A DNA stretch of 40,648 nucleotides, from positions 1-40,648 of IMG/VR virus record IMGVR_UViG_3300025849_000078, one strand, 5' to 3'. Shown piece by piece: positions 9,403 through 17,533 of this stretch. Source of the stretch: a virus. Position 1 is the first letter of the stretch, and each line of letters opens with the position of its first letter. The notes beneath the pieces are model-generated. The model had not been told where the DNA came from. It ran no database searches and saw nothing but the letters and a program-made list of their open reading frames with translations. A program made the position numbers and the translations under genes.

Positions 9403-10212
9403 ATGGCAAGTTATAGAAGTTATAAAAAAGTTACAGGTGCACAAATTGTTGATGGTGCTGTTGATGCAAACAACCTTGCTGCAGGAGTCAGAGACAACTG
9501 GTGTGTAAAATGGACATGGGGAAATCCGTGTAGATGTTCAGCAGGATGTTGTTGTCTATGGACGGTTCCAAGTCAAGTTAGAAATTTAAACTTTGAACTA
9601 TGGGGTGCTGGCGGCAACGGATCAGGTGCATGTTCATGTAATAGATGTCAACACTTTGGACCTCCAGGGGGCGGAGCATACACAAGTAAATCTATAACTT
9701 CGACATCTGGTTGTACATATAGAATGTGTGCGGCAGGTGTTTATAGATGTTTAAGTAGAGAGTGTAACGGCTGTAATGGTTGTTCATCATTTGTATGCGG
9801 TGCAGGACTTTGTGTTTGTGCATGTGGCGGACAGCGTGGTTGTGCAAACGGCTCTTGGACAGATTCATGTTTCTCAGAGATGCCATATTGTGTAAGACCA
9901 GGGTGTAACGGTACAAGTGCAAGTGGCGACTATGTAGGTTATACACACGGCGGTAACTGGCAAGGGGCTTCGTCATATATGTATCCAGGCGGTGCTTGTC
10001 ACTGTTGGAAGCACATAGGACACTCAACAGGTGCTGTAGCACTTAATACAGGTAACCCTGAACAAAACTCAAACTATTGCTGGATTAGATGCGGGTGCTG
10101 GATTGCACCATACGGGCAAGGTGGACAAAGTGCAACATCAAACTATTGCGGTAGATGCTGTGGCCAAGGCGGCACAGGCGGACCGGGATTAGTCAAACTA
10201 ACTTTTTACTAA
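9403..10212 (+). CDS. Cys/Gly-rich adhesin-like virion protein, paralogue 3
   Basis: I chose the ATG at 9403 (269 residues, MASYRSYKKVTGAQ) because it matches the N-termini of both upstream paralogues; the open frame extends further upstream into the previous gene without a matching start. It has 31 cysteines, again in CxC, CCC, CxxC and CC groups, with the block FELWGAGGNGSGACSC and the C-terminus CGRCCGQGGTGGPG. The region around residues 150-210 has an insertion rich in Gly, Ser, Tyr and His relative to paralogue 2. The ribosome binding site is weak (AGGAAC). The gene closes the tandem array and is followed by a late-type promoter box. Confidence 0.7.
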   Translation: MASYRSYKKVTGAQIVDGAVDANNLAAGVRDNWCVKWTWGNPCRCSAGCCCLWTVPSQVRNLNFELWGAGGNGSGACSCNRCQHFGPPGGGAYTSKSITSTSGCTYRMCAAGVYRCLSRECNGCNGCSSFVCGAGLCVCACGGQRGCANGSWTDSCFSEMPYCVRPGCNGTSASGDYVGYTHGGNWQGASSYMYPGGACHCWKHIGHSTGAVALNTGNPEQNSNYCWIRCGCWIAPYGQGGQSATSNYCGRCCGQGGTGGPGLVKLTFY

Positions 10213-10213
10213 G

Positions 10214-10225
10214 AATAAATAAATA
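10214..10225 (+). promoter_or_regulatory. Late-type promoter box AATAAATAAATA
   Basis: Two overlapping AATAAATA boxes lie between the third Cys-rich gene and the chaperone-like gene at 10249. They match the T4-type late promoter TATAAATA except at the first base. The same element recurs upstream of most structural genes here. Confidence 0.5.
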
Positions 10226-10248
10226 GTAATACAGGAGAGAAATATATT

Positions 10249-10977
10249 ATGCCAATGATACAATTTAATTACACATATAATGTTCCAAACGAACTATGTG
10301 TAGACCATACTTTTACTGATGGAAATACAAGAACAGCTCAGTATGACGGACCTGATAAACTTTTCTTCATTGTAAACAATACTACAAACAGAGAAGAATT
10401 AGGACCTATCACAGAGATTGAAAAAAACGACGGAAGACCAATTCCACCTGATTGCAGATATGTAGAAATAGATTGCACAGAATATCCAGAACTGTGTCAA
10501 TTACGTGGACCGGTTATTGACGAAATGGAAGAAGACCATACAGGTGAAGCTACTCCAACTGGAGCAACAGCAATTACTGGGTATGCACCATTTACATATC
10601 AAACACCGGTATTACCATATCAGTTTTACCATGATGATCAAGTAACATTTGATGCAGACGGTGTACCAACAATACCAATTAAAGAACCTAGAGATTATAT
10701 TATGGGTATTGATATTGGAAGAGACATTACTTGGGATGATGTTAGAGCAAAACGTAATCAGTTCTTAAAAAACAGTGATAGTGAAATTACTGATGATATG
10801 CCTGCAGCACTTAGAACAGAGTGGGAAACATATCGTCAACGACTACGTGACTGGCCAACAGTAATGCAAAATGCAAACGTTCCGCCAATAATGGCGTACA
10901 ACATGGAACCAATTCAAGTTGGAGCAGATCCAGTAACAGGACAGATTGATCCAGATACAGATTCAATCGTAATGTAA
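10249..10977 (+). CDS. Tail-fibre assembly chaperone-like protein
   Basis: This is a 242-residue protein with a good ribosome binding site (AGGAG) and a late box upstream. The C-terminal third contains WDDVRAKRNQFLKNSDSE followed by a Trp-Glu-x-Tyr-Arg-Gln-Arg-Leu-Arg-Asp-Trp-Pro stretch. This is the typical pattern of phage tail assembly chaperone domains ('Rn.lL..sDw...pD.p......W..YRq.LRdlp'). The N-terminal part is not recognised and has three Cys in a short span (residues about 66-85). Such domains are usually encoded directly after fibre genes and help fold or trimerise fibre tips. Here it follows the three Cys-rich proteins, which are the natural clients. It is the last gene before a strong hairpin terminator. 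Confidence 0.6.
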   Translation: MPMIQFNYTYNVPNELCVDHTFTDGNTRTAQYDGPDKLFFIVNNTTNREELGPITEIEKNDGRPIPPDCRYVEIDCTEYPELCQLRGPVIDEMEEDHTGEATPTGATAITGYAPFTYQTPVLPYQFYHDDQVTFDADGVPTIPIKEPRDYIMGIDIGRDITWDDVRAKRNQFLKNSDSEITDDMPAALRTEWETYRQRLRDWPTVMQNANVPPIMAYNMEPIQVGADPVTGQIDPDTDSIVM

Positions 10978-10988
10978 CAACAAATTCT

Positions 10989-11023
10989 AAAGCGAGTGTA
11001 ACAATAGTTGCATTCGCTTTTCC
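10989..11023 (+). terminator. Strong hairpin terminator after the fibre block
   Basis: A 14-bp stem (AAAGCGAGTGTAAC pairing with GTTGCATTCGCTTT, two G-U pairs) closes on an AATA loop and is followed by a short T tract. It lies 12 bases after the stop at 10977 and separates the fibre genes from the heptose cluster. Confidence 0.75.
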
Positions 11024-11043
11024 GCCTCATTTGAAAAAACCTC

Positions 11044-11051
11044 AATAAATA
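11044..11051 (+). promoter_or_regulatory. Late-type box AATAAATA before the heptose cluster
   Basis: The box is identical to those before structural genes and lies 53 bases upstream of the first cluster gene. If used, the leader would be about 45 bases. This suggests that the cluster can be expressed with virion genes. Confidence 0.4.
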
Positions 11052-11053
11052 TC

Positions 11054-11082
11054 TTGTATAATCACTAATATGGTGTTATAAT
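11054..11082 (+). promoter_or_regulatory. Sigma70-like promoter before the heptose cluster
   Basis: A perfect -10 TATAAT (11077-11082) has a weak -35 TTGTAT (11054-11059) at 17-base spacing. The -10 lies inside a 15-base stretch TTATAATAAACACTA (11076-11090) repeated exactly before the dNMP kinase gene, which supports a real host-polymerase promoter. Confidence 0.55.
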
Positions 11083-11103
11083 AAACACTATAAGGAGTTT
11101 AAT

Positions 11104-12126
11104 TTGACAAGATCTACAGCATTTTTTATTAACGGCGGAGCAGGAAGAGTGATATGTTCCTTGCCAGCATTTGAACTATATGAAAAAGAAAATCCAGACG
11201 ACGACTTTATCATTGTATGTGAAGGCGGCATGGACTTTTACAAAGGACATCCTACTCTACACAATAGAGCATATGACCATTGGCATAAAGGGTTATTCGA
11301 AGAACATATCAAAGATAGAAATTGTGTAACACCAGAACCATATAGGGTTTGGGAATACTACAATCAAAAATGTGATTTAGCACAAGCATTTGATATTGAT
11401 ATTAATAACAAAGGATTACGTAAAGTTGGTGATCCAAAAATATATGCTAACAAGCAAGAAATTGTACAAGCTGCAACCATTGTTGAAGAAATAAAACAAG
11501 GTACTGGTAAAGATAAAGTATTAGTAGTACAACCATTTGGAAGAACAACTGAAACACACGGCGACTTTATTGTAGATCCGACTAGTAGAAGTTTTCAACT
11601 AAACAATATTGTAGATATTATTAACGTACTAAAAAAAGAATACGCAGTAATTATAATGAGCGAAATAGTAGTTCCGCTAGAAGAAACAGAAAATAAACAA
11701 TATCCAGTAGCACAGCCACAAATACCAGATCTACGTATTTGGTCAAGTATAATTGATGTAGCTGATCACTTTTTAGGATGTGATAGTTTGGGACAACATA
11801 TGGTAAAAGCACTAGGTGGAAGTGCAACTATTATAACAGGATCAACATATCCTATTAATATTTCTTATCCAGATGATCCTAAGTTTGATATTATAGACGT
11901 AGGTGACGGAAAACGTGTATATGCGCCAATACGTTTAACTATGGAAGAAGAACAAGATAGACATAACGACGAAGTTATGGAATTAACAAAAAAACAAATT
12001 GAAGAAATCTGTAGTAGCGTAAGAAAACATTTAGGCAAGGGTACAGTAGTAAAGGCACCAGAAACTAAAAAACAAATGTCTAAACTAGTACCAGGTAATA
12101 CTAATTTAATTGGAGATAAAAAATAA
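11104..12126 (+). CDS. Glycosyltransferase, GT9/heptosyltransferase-like
   Basis: This is a 340-residue protein with TTG as the apparent start, six bases after GGAG. The N-terminus FFINGGAGRVICSLPAFELY looks like the first strand and Gly-rich loop of a GT-B fold. The C-terminal half has DHFLGCDSLGQHMVKALGG (Asp227, Ser228, His232), matching the 'D.fiG.DSg..HlAaAlg' nucleotide-sugar motif of GT9 heptosyltransferases. It opens a coupled operon that also encodes HldE, HldD and a GmhB-like phosphatase, so ADP-heptose is the likely donor. The acceptor is unknown: a virion protein, host surface glycan or another small molecule. The last 40 residues are Lys-rich and not conserved in the family. It could use a different sugar, but the context favours heptose. 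Confidence 0.65.
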   Translation: MTRSTAFFINGGAGRVICSLPAFELYEKENPDDDFIIVCEGGMDFYKGHPTLHNRAYDHWHKGLFEEHIKDRNCVTPEPYRVWEYYNQKCDLAQAFDIDINNKGLRKVGDPKIYANKQEIVQAATIVEEIKQGTGKDKVLVVQPFGRTTETHGDFIVDPTSRSFQLNNIVDIINVLKKEYAVIIMSEIVVPLEETENKQYPVAQPQIPDLRIWSSIIDVADHFLGCDSLGQHMVKALGGSATIITGSTYPINISYPDDPKFDIIDVGDGKRVYAPIRLTMEEEQDRHNDEVMELTKKQIEEICSSVRKHLGKGTVVKAPETKKQMSKLVPGNTNLIGDKK

Positions 12127-13931
12127 TGAGTCAATGGATTGCTGCAATTACAAGAGGACACAACGGCGGTGTATGTTTACTTAAAGACGGCGAAATTGTA
12201 TTTGCTATTGAAGAAGAAAGATTAAGTAGACAAAAATATGATGGCGGTCCTTATGCATCTATGGTTAAAATTTTAGATTACACTGACAAGATTGATTTTT
12301 TAGTTATTGCACATACACAACCAGTAAACGAAACAGCAGGGAAAGTAGATTTTACAGGTGATGATGTATACACTGGACTTGCACGTAAACTAGGACTAAT
12401 TGATAATAGTCCAAGCATTGATGTATTAAATCATCCACAAGTAGTTGACCTAAGTCATATACATCATAAACTACATGCTGCATGTGCTTTTTATAGAAGT
12501 GGATTTGAAACAGCAACAGCCGTAATTGTTGACGGTGCAGGAACATTTATACCAACACAAATGGACGGTTGGGATAATATGTTATACGAATTAGAAAGTA
12601 TTTTTACATGTGAGTACCCATATAATATAAAAACTATTTGGAAACACTTAGGAGGTAACGGACCGTTTAGAGCTGCATATATTCCTAATATGACTAGTGA
12701 AAAATTTGATGAAGAAGGTACACACGAAGTTATTATTGACGACGGAGCAGGCATTGTTAAAGCATATGAAGCTGTAACACAGTACTGTGGATTTAGTGCA
12801 ATCGAAGCAGGCAAAACTATGGGGCTATCACCTTATGGCAAACCAAATGATAATATCCCTCCATTATATCACAAAGCTGGCGGAGATTGGACAGTAGCAA
12901 ACGCTAACTTAATTAGACCAACTTATCCAAACGGTGCTTTAGTAAATGAAAACTTTTTTAAAGAATTACACACACCAGAAGGAACAATGCAAGATAAACT
13001 TGTTGATTTAGATAATAGAAGAGATTTAGCATATGCATTGCAAAGTGAAAGTCAAGAACAAGTACTCAAGTTAATTTTAGATGCTGTAGAACGTACAGGC
13101 AATAAAAACGTTGTAGTAAGTGGCGGTTATGGGCTTAACTGTGTTGCTAATTATTACTATTTAGACACCTTAAAAGATATGGATATTAACTTATATGTTG
13201 AACCAGTATCTAGTGATGCAGGAACAGCAATTGGTGCAGCATTTATTGCATATCACCAAACATCGCAAAATAAAGAAGTACTACCATTCGGTGAAAGTTT
13301 ATATTTAGGGTTACCCCGCAATTATACAAGCGAACAAGTGAATGCAACAGCTGAAAAATATAATGCTACGCTAGAAACAACAGATGTAGAATCAGTTGTA
13401 AAACTTATGTGTGATAAAAACATTGTAGCAATGTTCCAAGGACGTTCAGAATCAGGACCAAGAGCATTAGGTAATAGAAGTCTAATGTATGATCCAACAG
13501 ATCCTAACGGCAAAGATCATGTTAACAAAGTTAAGCGTAGAGAATACTTCCGGCCATTTGCTGGCACTATATTAGCTGAACATGCAGAAGAATGGTTTGA
13601 TATGCGTGGAATGAAAGAGTCTCCACATATGATGTATGCAATGAATTGTCAACCAGGCGTTGGCGAAAAAATTCCAAGTATTATACACGTTGACGGCACA
13701 TGTCGCATACAAACAGTAACAAGAGAACAGAATCCATTATACTATGACTACATTAATGAATTCTATAAACAGACAGGTGTTCCTATTATATTCAATACAT
13801 CATTTAACTTAGGGGGAGAGCCTTTGGTTGAAACATTAGATGATGCTTTTAGAACTCTTGCTAATAGTGACATTGAATATCTGTACATAGCAGAACACGG
13901 AATTTTAGCAAAGGTAGAAAATGTTAGTTAA
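12126..13931 (+). CDS. O-carbamoyltransferase, NodU/CmcH/TobZ family
   Basis: This is a 601-residue protein of full family length. The N-terminal domain has GHNGG near residue 11 and SHIHHKLHAACAFYRSGF (His113, His114, His117), the metal-binding HxxxH-type region of the YrdC-like/Kae1-like carbamoyltransferases, followed by VIVDGAG. The C-terminal domain has GRSESGPRALGNRSLMYDP, the hallmark 'EfGPRALGnRSil.DP'. Known members move a carbamoyl group from carbamoyl phosphate, through carbamoyl-adenylate, to a sugar hydroxyl in nodulation factors and antibiotics. The start overlaps the stop of the GT gene by one base (TAATG), so the two are translationally coupled. Carbamoylation of the transferred heptose or another sugar is the likely role; the substrate is inferred. 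Confidence 0.85.
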   Translation: MSQWIAAITRGHNGGVCLLKDGEIVFAIEEERLSRQKYDGGPYASMVKILDYTDKIDFLVIAHTQPVNETAGKVDFTGDDVYTGLARKLGLIDNSPSIDVLNHPQVVDLSHIHHKLHAACAFYRSGFETATAVIVDGAGTFIPTQMDGWDNMLYELESIFTCEYPYNIKTIWKHLGGNGPFRAAYIPNMTSEKFDEEGTHEVIIDDGAGIVKAYEAVTQYCGFSAIEAGKTMGLSPYGKPNDNIPPLYHKAGGDWTVANANLIRPTYPNGALVNENFFKELHTPEGTMQDKLVDLDNRRDLAYALQSESQEQVLKLILDAVERTGNKNVVVSGGYGLNCVANYYYLDTLKDMDINLYVEPVSSDAGTAIGAAFIAYHQTSQNKEVLPFGESLYLGLPRNYTSEQVNATAEKYNATLETTDVESVVKLMCDKNIVAMFQGRSESGPRALGNRSLMYDPTDPNGKDHVNKVKRREYFRPFAGTILAEHAEEWFDMRGMKESPHMMYAMNCQPGVGEKIPSIIHVDGTCRIQTVTREQNPLYYDYINEFYKQTGVPIIFNTSFNLGGEPLVETLDDAFRTLANSDIEYLYIAEHGILAKVENVS

Positions 13932-14562
13932 TGGAAAAGAAGCAAAAGACTTATCTGGAATAGATTTAGCACAGGATCAAATGATTGTTATTGATGATTT
14001 GTTCCCACAATATATTATTGAACACACACATGACTTAGTGTTTAACGGTTACAATTGGTTTTATGGACACACAAGCAACTATCCGGAAGATCCAAAAACA
14101 GACGTAGGTGCAATACCTGATTGGCCAGAAGTTCCTGCATTCAAGCAACAAATTTTTCCACCACAAAGTCCTACAGCAAGCGACAGTGTATGGAGCATGA
14201 TTTATAATGCTGTAGCACAACTAATTCCTTTTGAATTAGAAGTAGGCGAAATATTAGTAAACGGACAACAATATATACATAATACTACTCCACATTCAGA
14301 TTGTGAATGTGACAACGGCATTAGTTGGATCTATTATGTAAATAGAGAATGGAAAGAAGAATGGGGCGGAGAAACTGTTATTAAACTCGATGACGAATGG
14401 AAAAAAGTTTATCCAAAGCCGGGTAGAGTATTTTTATTCAAAGGTAAAATACCACATCACGGAAACCCACCTAATGAAATGTACAAAGGACTACGTGCAA
14501 CATTAGTGTACAAAACAATGAGAGCAAAGCCATTACCAGCGGCACAACCCTGGAGAACATAA
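13921..14562 (+). CDS. 2OG-Fe(II) oxygenase (prolyl-hydroxylase-like)
   Basis: This is a 213-residue protein with a double-stranded beta-helix signature. His125-x-Asp127 (TTPHSDCE) is the iron pair, WGGETVI is the central strand, the distal His is in KIPHHGNPP (residue 179 or 180) and the 2-oxoglutarate-binding Arg192 lies in RATLVYK. This is a complete catalytic set, so an active dioxygenase is likely. Related enzymes hydroxylate protein side chains or small molecules. It overlaps the carbamoyltransferase by 11 bases. The N-terminus (MLVNGKEAK) is similar to that of the oxygenase-like protein starting at 18038 (MIVNGKTQG). The substrate is unknown; a virion protein or a sugar intermediate is inferred from the operon. 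Confidence 0.75.
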   Translation: MLVNGKEAKDLSGIDLAQDQMIVIDDLFPQYIIEHTHDLVFNGYNWFYGHTSNYPEDPKTDVGAIPDWPEVPAFKQQIFPPQSPTASDSVWSMIYNAVAQLIPFELEVGEILVNGQQYIHNTTPHSDCECDNGISWIYYVNREWKEEWGGETVIKLDDEWKKVYPKPGRVFLFKGKIPHHGNPPNEMYKGLRATLVYKTMRAKPLPAAQPWRT

Positions 14563-15077
14563 TGCGGGCTGACCTTTTTAGTGTACCAGTATTCATAGAC
14601 ACTATTGATTTAGAAAAGATCAACATAAGTGATGAAGAAACTGAACCAACATGGCTTAGTGAAACTCCTAGTACGTTTACAAAAGAACATAAAATTTCGC
14701 CTGAAACATACGAATATCTAGTAAGCGTTATTTCTAAAAACTTAGAGCATCTAGTTGGTCCTAATCCAAGGTTTGGACCTATATGGCGAAACAAGTATAA
14801 AGAAACTGATTGGCAAGATATACACATACATCCAAATAGTGCTTGGAGTTTTATTATATATGAAACTGTAGAAGAATCAAAAACTGTTTTTATGAATCCT
14901 ATGTTCAAAGATATTCAAAACCATTTAGGAACAAATGTAAAAGAATTTCCGCTTGACTTTAGGCCAGAATTAAAGACAGGAGATATGATTATTTTTCCTA
15001 GTTTCTTAGAACACTATGTACGTCCTGGCTCAGTTGGAGCAACTATTAGTGGTAACATATATATGGATTATGAATGA
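14562..15077 (+). CDS. 2OG-Fe(II) oxygenase-like protein
   Basis: This is a 171-residue protein. WQDIHIHPNSAWSFIIY followed by GDMIIFPSFLEHYVRPG is the layout of the phage-enriched putative 2OG-Fe(II) oxygenase family (first His in a 'IH.H' strand, then 'G.lilFPs.l.H.V.p'). The usual Asp two residues after the first His is replaced by Pro/Asn, so metal binding may use other residues or be lost. It starts on the base where the previous gene stops (TAATG) and overlaps HldE by four bases (ATGA). It has no signal peptide or membrane segment. Its role is not known beyond operon context. Confidence 0.6.
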   Translation: MRADLFSVPVFIDTIDLEKINISDEETEPTWLSETPSTFTKEHKISPETYEYLVSVISKNLEHLVGPNPRFGPIWRNKYKETDWQDIHIHPNSAWSFIIYETVEESKTVFMNPMFKDIQNHLGTNVKEFPLDFRPELKTGDMIIFPSFLEHYVRPGSVGATISGNIYMDYE

Positions 15078-16210
15078 AAGTATTAGTGATAGGCGATGTC
15101 ATTATTGACAAATATATTTACGGTACGTCTACACGTATCAGCCCAGAAGCACCTGTACCTGTAATAACTTACATTGATGAAAAAGAAACAAGAGGCGGTG
15201 CAGGACTTGTATATGAAAATTTAAAAAGTTTAGGTGTTGATGTTGATATGTTTGAAACACCTGGAGACGTTAGTGTTAAAACTAGAATAATCTGTGACGG
15301 ACATTATATTACACGTATCGACGATGATGCATCGGCAAAAGGAATGGAAGTACTAAAACAAGTACAAGAAACTGATTTTTCACAGTACGACTATGTTGTA
15401 CTAAGTGACTACAACAAAGGTGTGTTAGATGAAGCAAAAGATATTATTGCACACATTAACAAGTATAATTGTAAAGTAATTGTTGATCCAAAAGAAAATG
15501 CTTGGTTCTACGAAAATGCTTGGTTAGTAAAACCTAACTACAACGAATTCCATGATTTAGGATTTAATGAATGGCAGGGTAATATTATTACAACTAATGC
15601 TGGCGAAGAAGTTATTGCACACATTGATGGTAAAAACTATGAAATACCTGTTGACAATTTAGAAGTAGCAGACGTAACAGGAGCCGGTGATTGTTTTATG
15701 GCCGCATTTGTTTATGGCCTTACAAATAACTATTCACATAAAAAATGTTTACAAATTGCTGTTAAAGGATCAACAGAAAGTGTAAAACATGCTGGCACAT
15801 ATATTCTTAAAAAGTCTGACTTAGAAGATGTAGTTGTATGGACTAATGGAGTGTTTGATATACTTCATATTGGCCATTTAAAGCTTCTTAGACACGCTAA
15901 AACGCTTGGTAATAGACTAATAGTGGGTATTAACAGCGATTCTAGTGTTAAGAGGTTAAAAGGTGATTTAAGACCCATAAACGATCAAACCACCCGCAAG
16001 GAAAGCCTCTTAGAGCTTGGTTTTGTAGACGATGTTATTGTATTTGAAGAAGATACACCGTTGCAAGCAATTACCAAATTAGAGCCAGATATTATAGTCA
16101 AAGGCGGTGACTATACATTTGATACTGTAGTAGGAAATCATCTTGCTAAGGTTGTTATTTTTCCTACAGTTGAAGGACACAGTACAACAAGGATGATAAA
16201 TGATTTATGA
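15074..16210 (+). CDS. hldE: Bifunctional heptose kinase/adenylyltransferase HldE
   Basis: This is a 378-residue fusion. Residues 1-245 are a PfkB/ribokinase-type kinase (GDVIIDKYIYG near residue 7, RGGAGLVYENL near 40, catalytic GAGD with Asp206). Residues 255-378 are a nucleotidyltransferase (TNGVFDILHIGHLKLL with HIGH at 265-268, then IVKGGDYT). This order is that of E. coli HldE (477 residues), which phosphorylates D-glycero-beta-D-manno-heptose 7-phosphate and later adenylates the 1-phosphate. The kinase half is about 70 residues shorter than in E. coli, as expected for a compact phage version. HldD and a GmhB-like phosphatase are in the same operon, so ADP-heptose synthesis is nearly complete. 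Overlap with both neighbours shows tight coupling. Confidence 0.9.
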   Translation: MKVLVIGDVIIDKYIYGTSTRISPEAPVPVITYIDEKETRGGAGLVYENLKSLGVDVDMFETPGDVSVKTRIICDGHYITRIDDDASAKGMEVLKQVQETDFSQYDYVVLSDYNKGVLDEAKDIIAHINKYNCKVIVDPKENAWFYENAWLVKPNYNEFHDLGFNEWQGNIITTNAGEEVIAHIDGKNYEIPVDNLEVADVTGAGDCFMAAFVYGLTNNYSHKKCLQIAVKGSTESVKHAGTYILKKSDLEDVVVWTNGVFDILHIGHLKLLRHAKTLGNRLIVGINSDSSVKRLKGDLRPINDQTTRKESLLELGFVDDVIVFEEDTPLQAITKLEPDIIVKGGDYTFDTVVGNHLAKVVIFPTVEGHSTTRMINDL

Positions 16211-16718
16211 TATTTTACCTACTAAAGTATATGTAAAGCAAGCAGAAAAATTTGATGCTATACAAAAAGAAGTTGAAACAGCTATAGCTAAAAGCGATTT
16301 TGGTTATCAACCAGAGTGGGGGAAAACTGTAAAGTTAAGTAACTTCAAAGATTGGTCAAATTGTATTATTGATAGATGTGAAATGACATCTTTAAAAGAA
16401 GAAATATTCAATTCAGTATGTGATTATGCACAGCGTGAGTTACGTTATGTATGTAATTCTTGGATAGCAAAATACGACAAAGGAGACTATGCACAAATAC
16501 ATAGTCATTACCCTGCAACATATTCTGGATGCTATTATTACGATATTGGTGATACTGAAAGTTGTCATTTCTTTTTTGACAATGATTATGACAGATGTCA
16601 GTTAGCTGTTGAAAATGGGCACATTATTATTTTTCCAAGTTATTTGAAACACGGTGTTACTACAAACGAAACAGATAATTCAAAATTTACTGTTGCATTT
16701 AATTTAGCAGTGTATTAA
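16200..16718 (+). CDS. 2OG-Fe(II) oxygenase-like protein
   Basis: This is a 172-residue protein. The segment YAQIHSHYPATYSGCYYYD is followed by GHIIIFPSYLKHGVTTNET and SKFTVAFNL, which is the classic pattern of the putative 2OG-Fe(II) oxygenase family common in marine phages ('H.H....lSGvyY...G.lvlFPs.l.H.v...e...Ris.sfN'). It overlaps HldE by 11 bases. Cysteines are scattered and no secretion signal is present. The family substrate is unknown. It lies between HldE and HldD, which hints at a role in modifying the same sugar or its protein acceptor. It is a paralogue of the 14562 and 18038 genes. Confidence 0.65.
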   Translation: MIYDILPTKVYVKQAEKFDAIQKEVETAIAKSDFGYQPEWGKTVKLSNFKDWSNCIIDRCEMTSLKEEIFNSVCDYAQRELRYVCNSWIAKYDKGDYAQIHSHYPATYSGCYYYDIGDTESCHFFFDNDYDRCQLAVENGHIIIFPSYLKHGVTTNETDNSKFTVAFNLAVY

Positions 16719-16726
16719 GGTTTAAA

Positions 16727-17533
16727 ATGAAGATATTAATAACGGGTCATAAAGGGTTTATAGGACAAAACATGATGTCTTATCTAGAATCTAAACATGA
16801 AGTTGCAGGGTACGAATTTAATCCCGAACAATTACCTTTGGTAAAAGATTATGATTGGGTAATACATTTAGGAGCAATTAGTAGTACAACTGAAACTGAC
16901 GTAGATAAAGTTATATTACATAATTACGAATTTACTAAATGGCTCTATAATCAATGTAATGCTTATAAAGTTAATATGCAGTATGCATCAAGTGCAAGTG
17001 TTTATGGCAATACAACACACTTTACTGAGTCAGGTCCGAGTGATCCTAAAAGTCCTTATGCTTGGAGCAAGTATTTGTTTGATAGGTGGATCGGCGGGAT
17101 GAATCCGCAAATTACAATACAAGGATTTCGTTATTTTAATGTGTATGGACCCAATGAAGATCACAAAGGTGAGCAGGCAAGTCCTATACATAAGTTTACA
17201 GAACAAGCAAAAGTAGGAAAGATAAAGCTATTTGAAAATAGTGAAAATTATAAAAGAGACTTTGTGTGCGTAAGTGATATATGCGAAATACATGAGAAAA
17301 TGCTTGACATAAACGAAAAAGGTGTTTATAATATAGGTACTGGAACTGCTATTAGTTTTCAACAAGTTGCTAACTTAGTTGCAAACAAATATAATTCTAA
17401 TATTGAATATATACCTATGCCTAATAACTTAAAAGGTCAATATCAAGAATATACATGTGCTAACTTAGATAGTTTAAGTACATTAGTAAAGCACAAATTT
17501 AAAAGTGTAGAGGAGTATGTAAATGGATGTTAA
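16727..17533 (+). CDS. hldD: ADP-L-glycero-D-manno-heptose 6-epimerase HldD-like
   Basis: This is a 268-residue short-chain dehydrogenase/epimerase. ITGHKGFIG (residues 5-13) is the NAD(P)-binding GxxGxxG loop, HLGAISSTTETD follows, and YAWSK gives Tyr111/Lys115 of the catalytic pair. RYFNVYGPNEDHKG near residue 135, KLFE...KRDFV, and a late NLKGQYQEYT segment are the specific pattern of HldD rather than of a generic UDP-sugar epimerase. E. coli HldD is 310 residues, so this copy is slightly shorter, mostly in loops. It converts ADP-D-glycero- to ADP-L-glycero-manno-heptose, the last step of the pathway. AAGG lies upstream. Assignment is strong. Confidence 0.85.
   Translation: MKILITGHKGFIGQNMMSYLESKHEVAGYEFNPEQLPLVKDYDWVIHLGAISSTTETDVDKVILHNYEFTKWLYNQCNAYKVNMQYASSASVYGNTTHFTESGPSDPKSPYAWSKYLFDRWIGGMNPQITIQGFRYFNVYGPNEDHKGEQASPIHKFTEQAKVGKIKLFENSENYKRDFVCVSDICEIHEKMLDINEKGVYNIGTGTAISFQQVANLVANKYNSNIEYIPMPNNLKGQYQEYTCANLDSLSTLVKHKFKSVEEYVNGC

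Larger units (their letters stand above)
7819..10212 (+). repeat. Tandem triplication of a Cys-rich gene
   Basis: Three consecutive same-strand genes share N-terminal, central and C-terminal blocks and almost every cysteine position in the conserved blocks. Between them are only 8-10 bases. DNA identity is patchy, so the duplication is old or was diversified afterwards. Confidence 0.75.

Noticed and set aside
9692-10042. Minus-strand frame of 116 codons in the third Cys-rich gene
   Set aside because: The frame is antisense of Cys/Gly codons, giving His/Leu/Asn-rich nonsense; no ribosome binding site is present.
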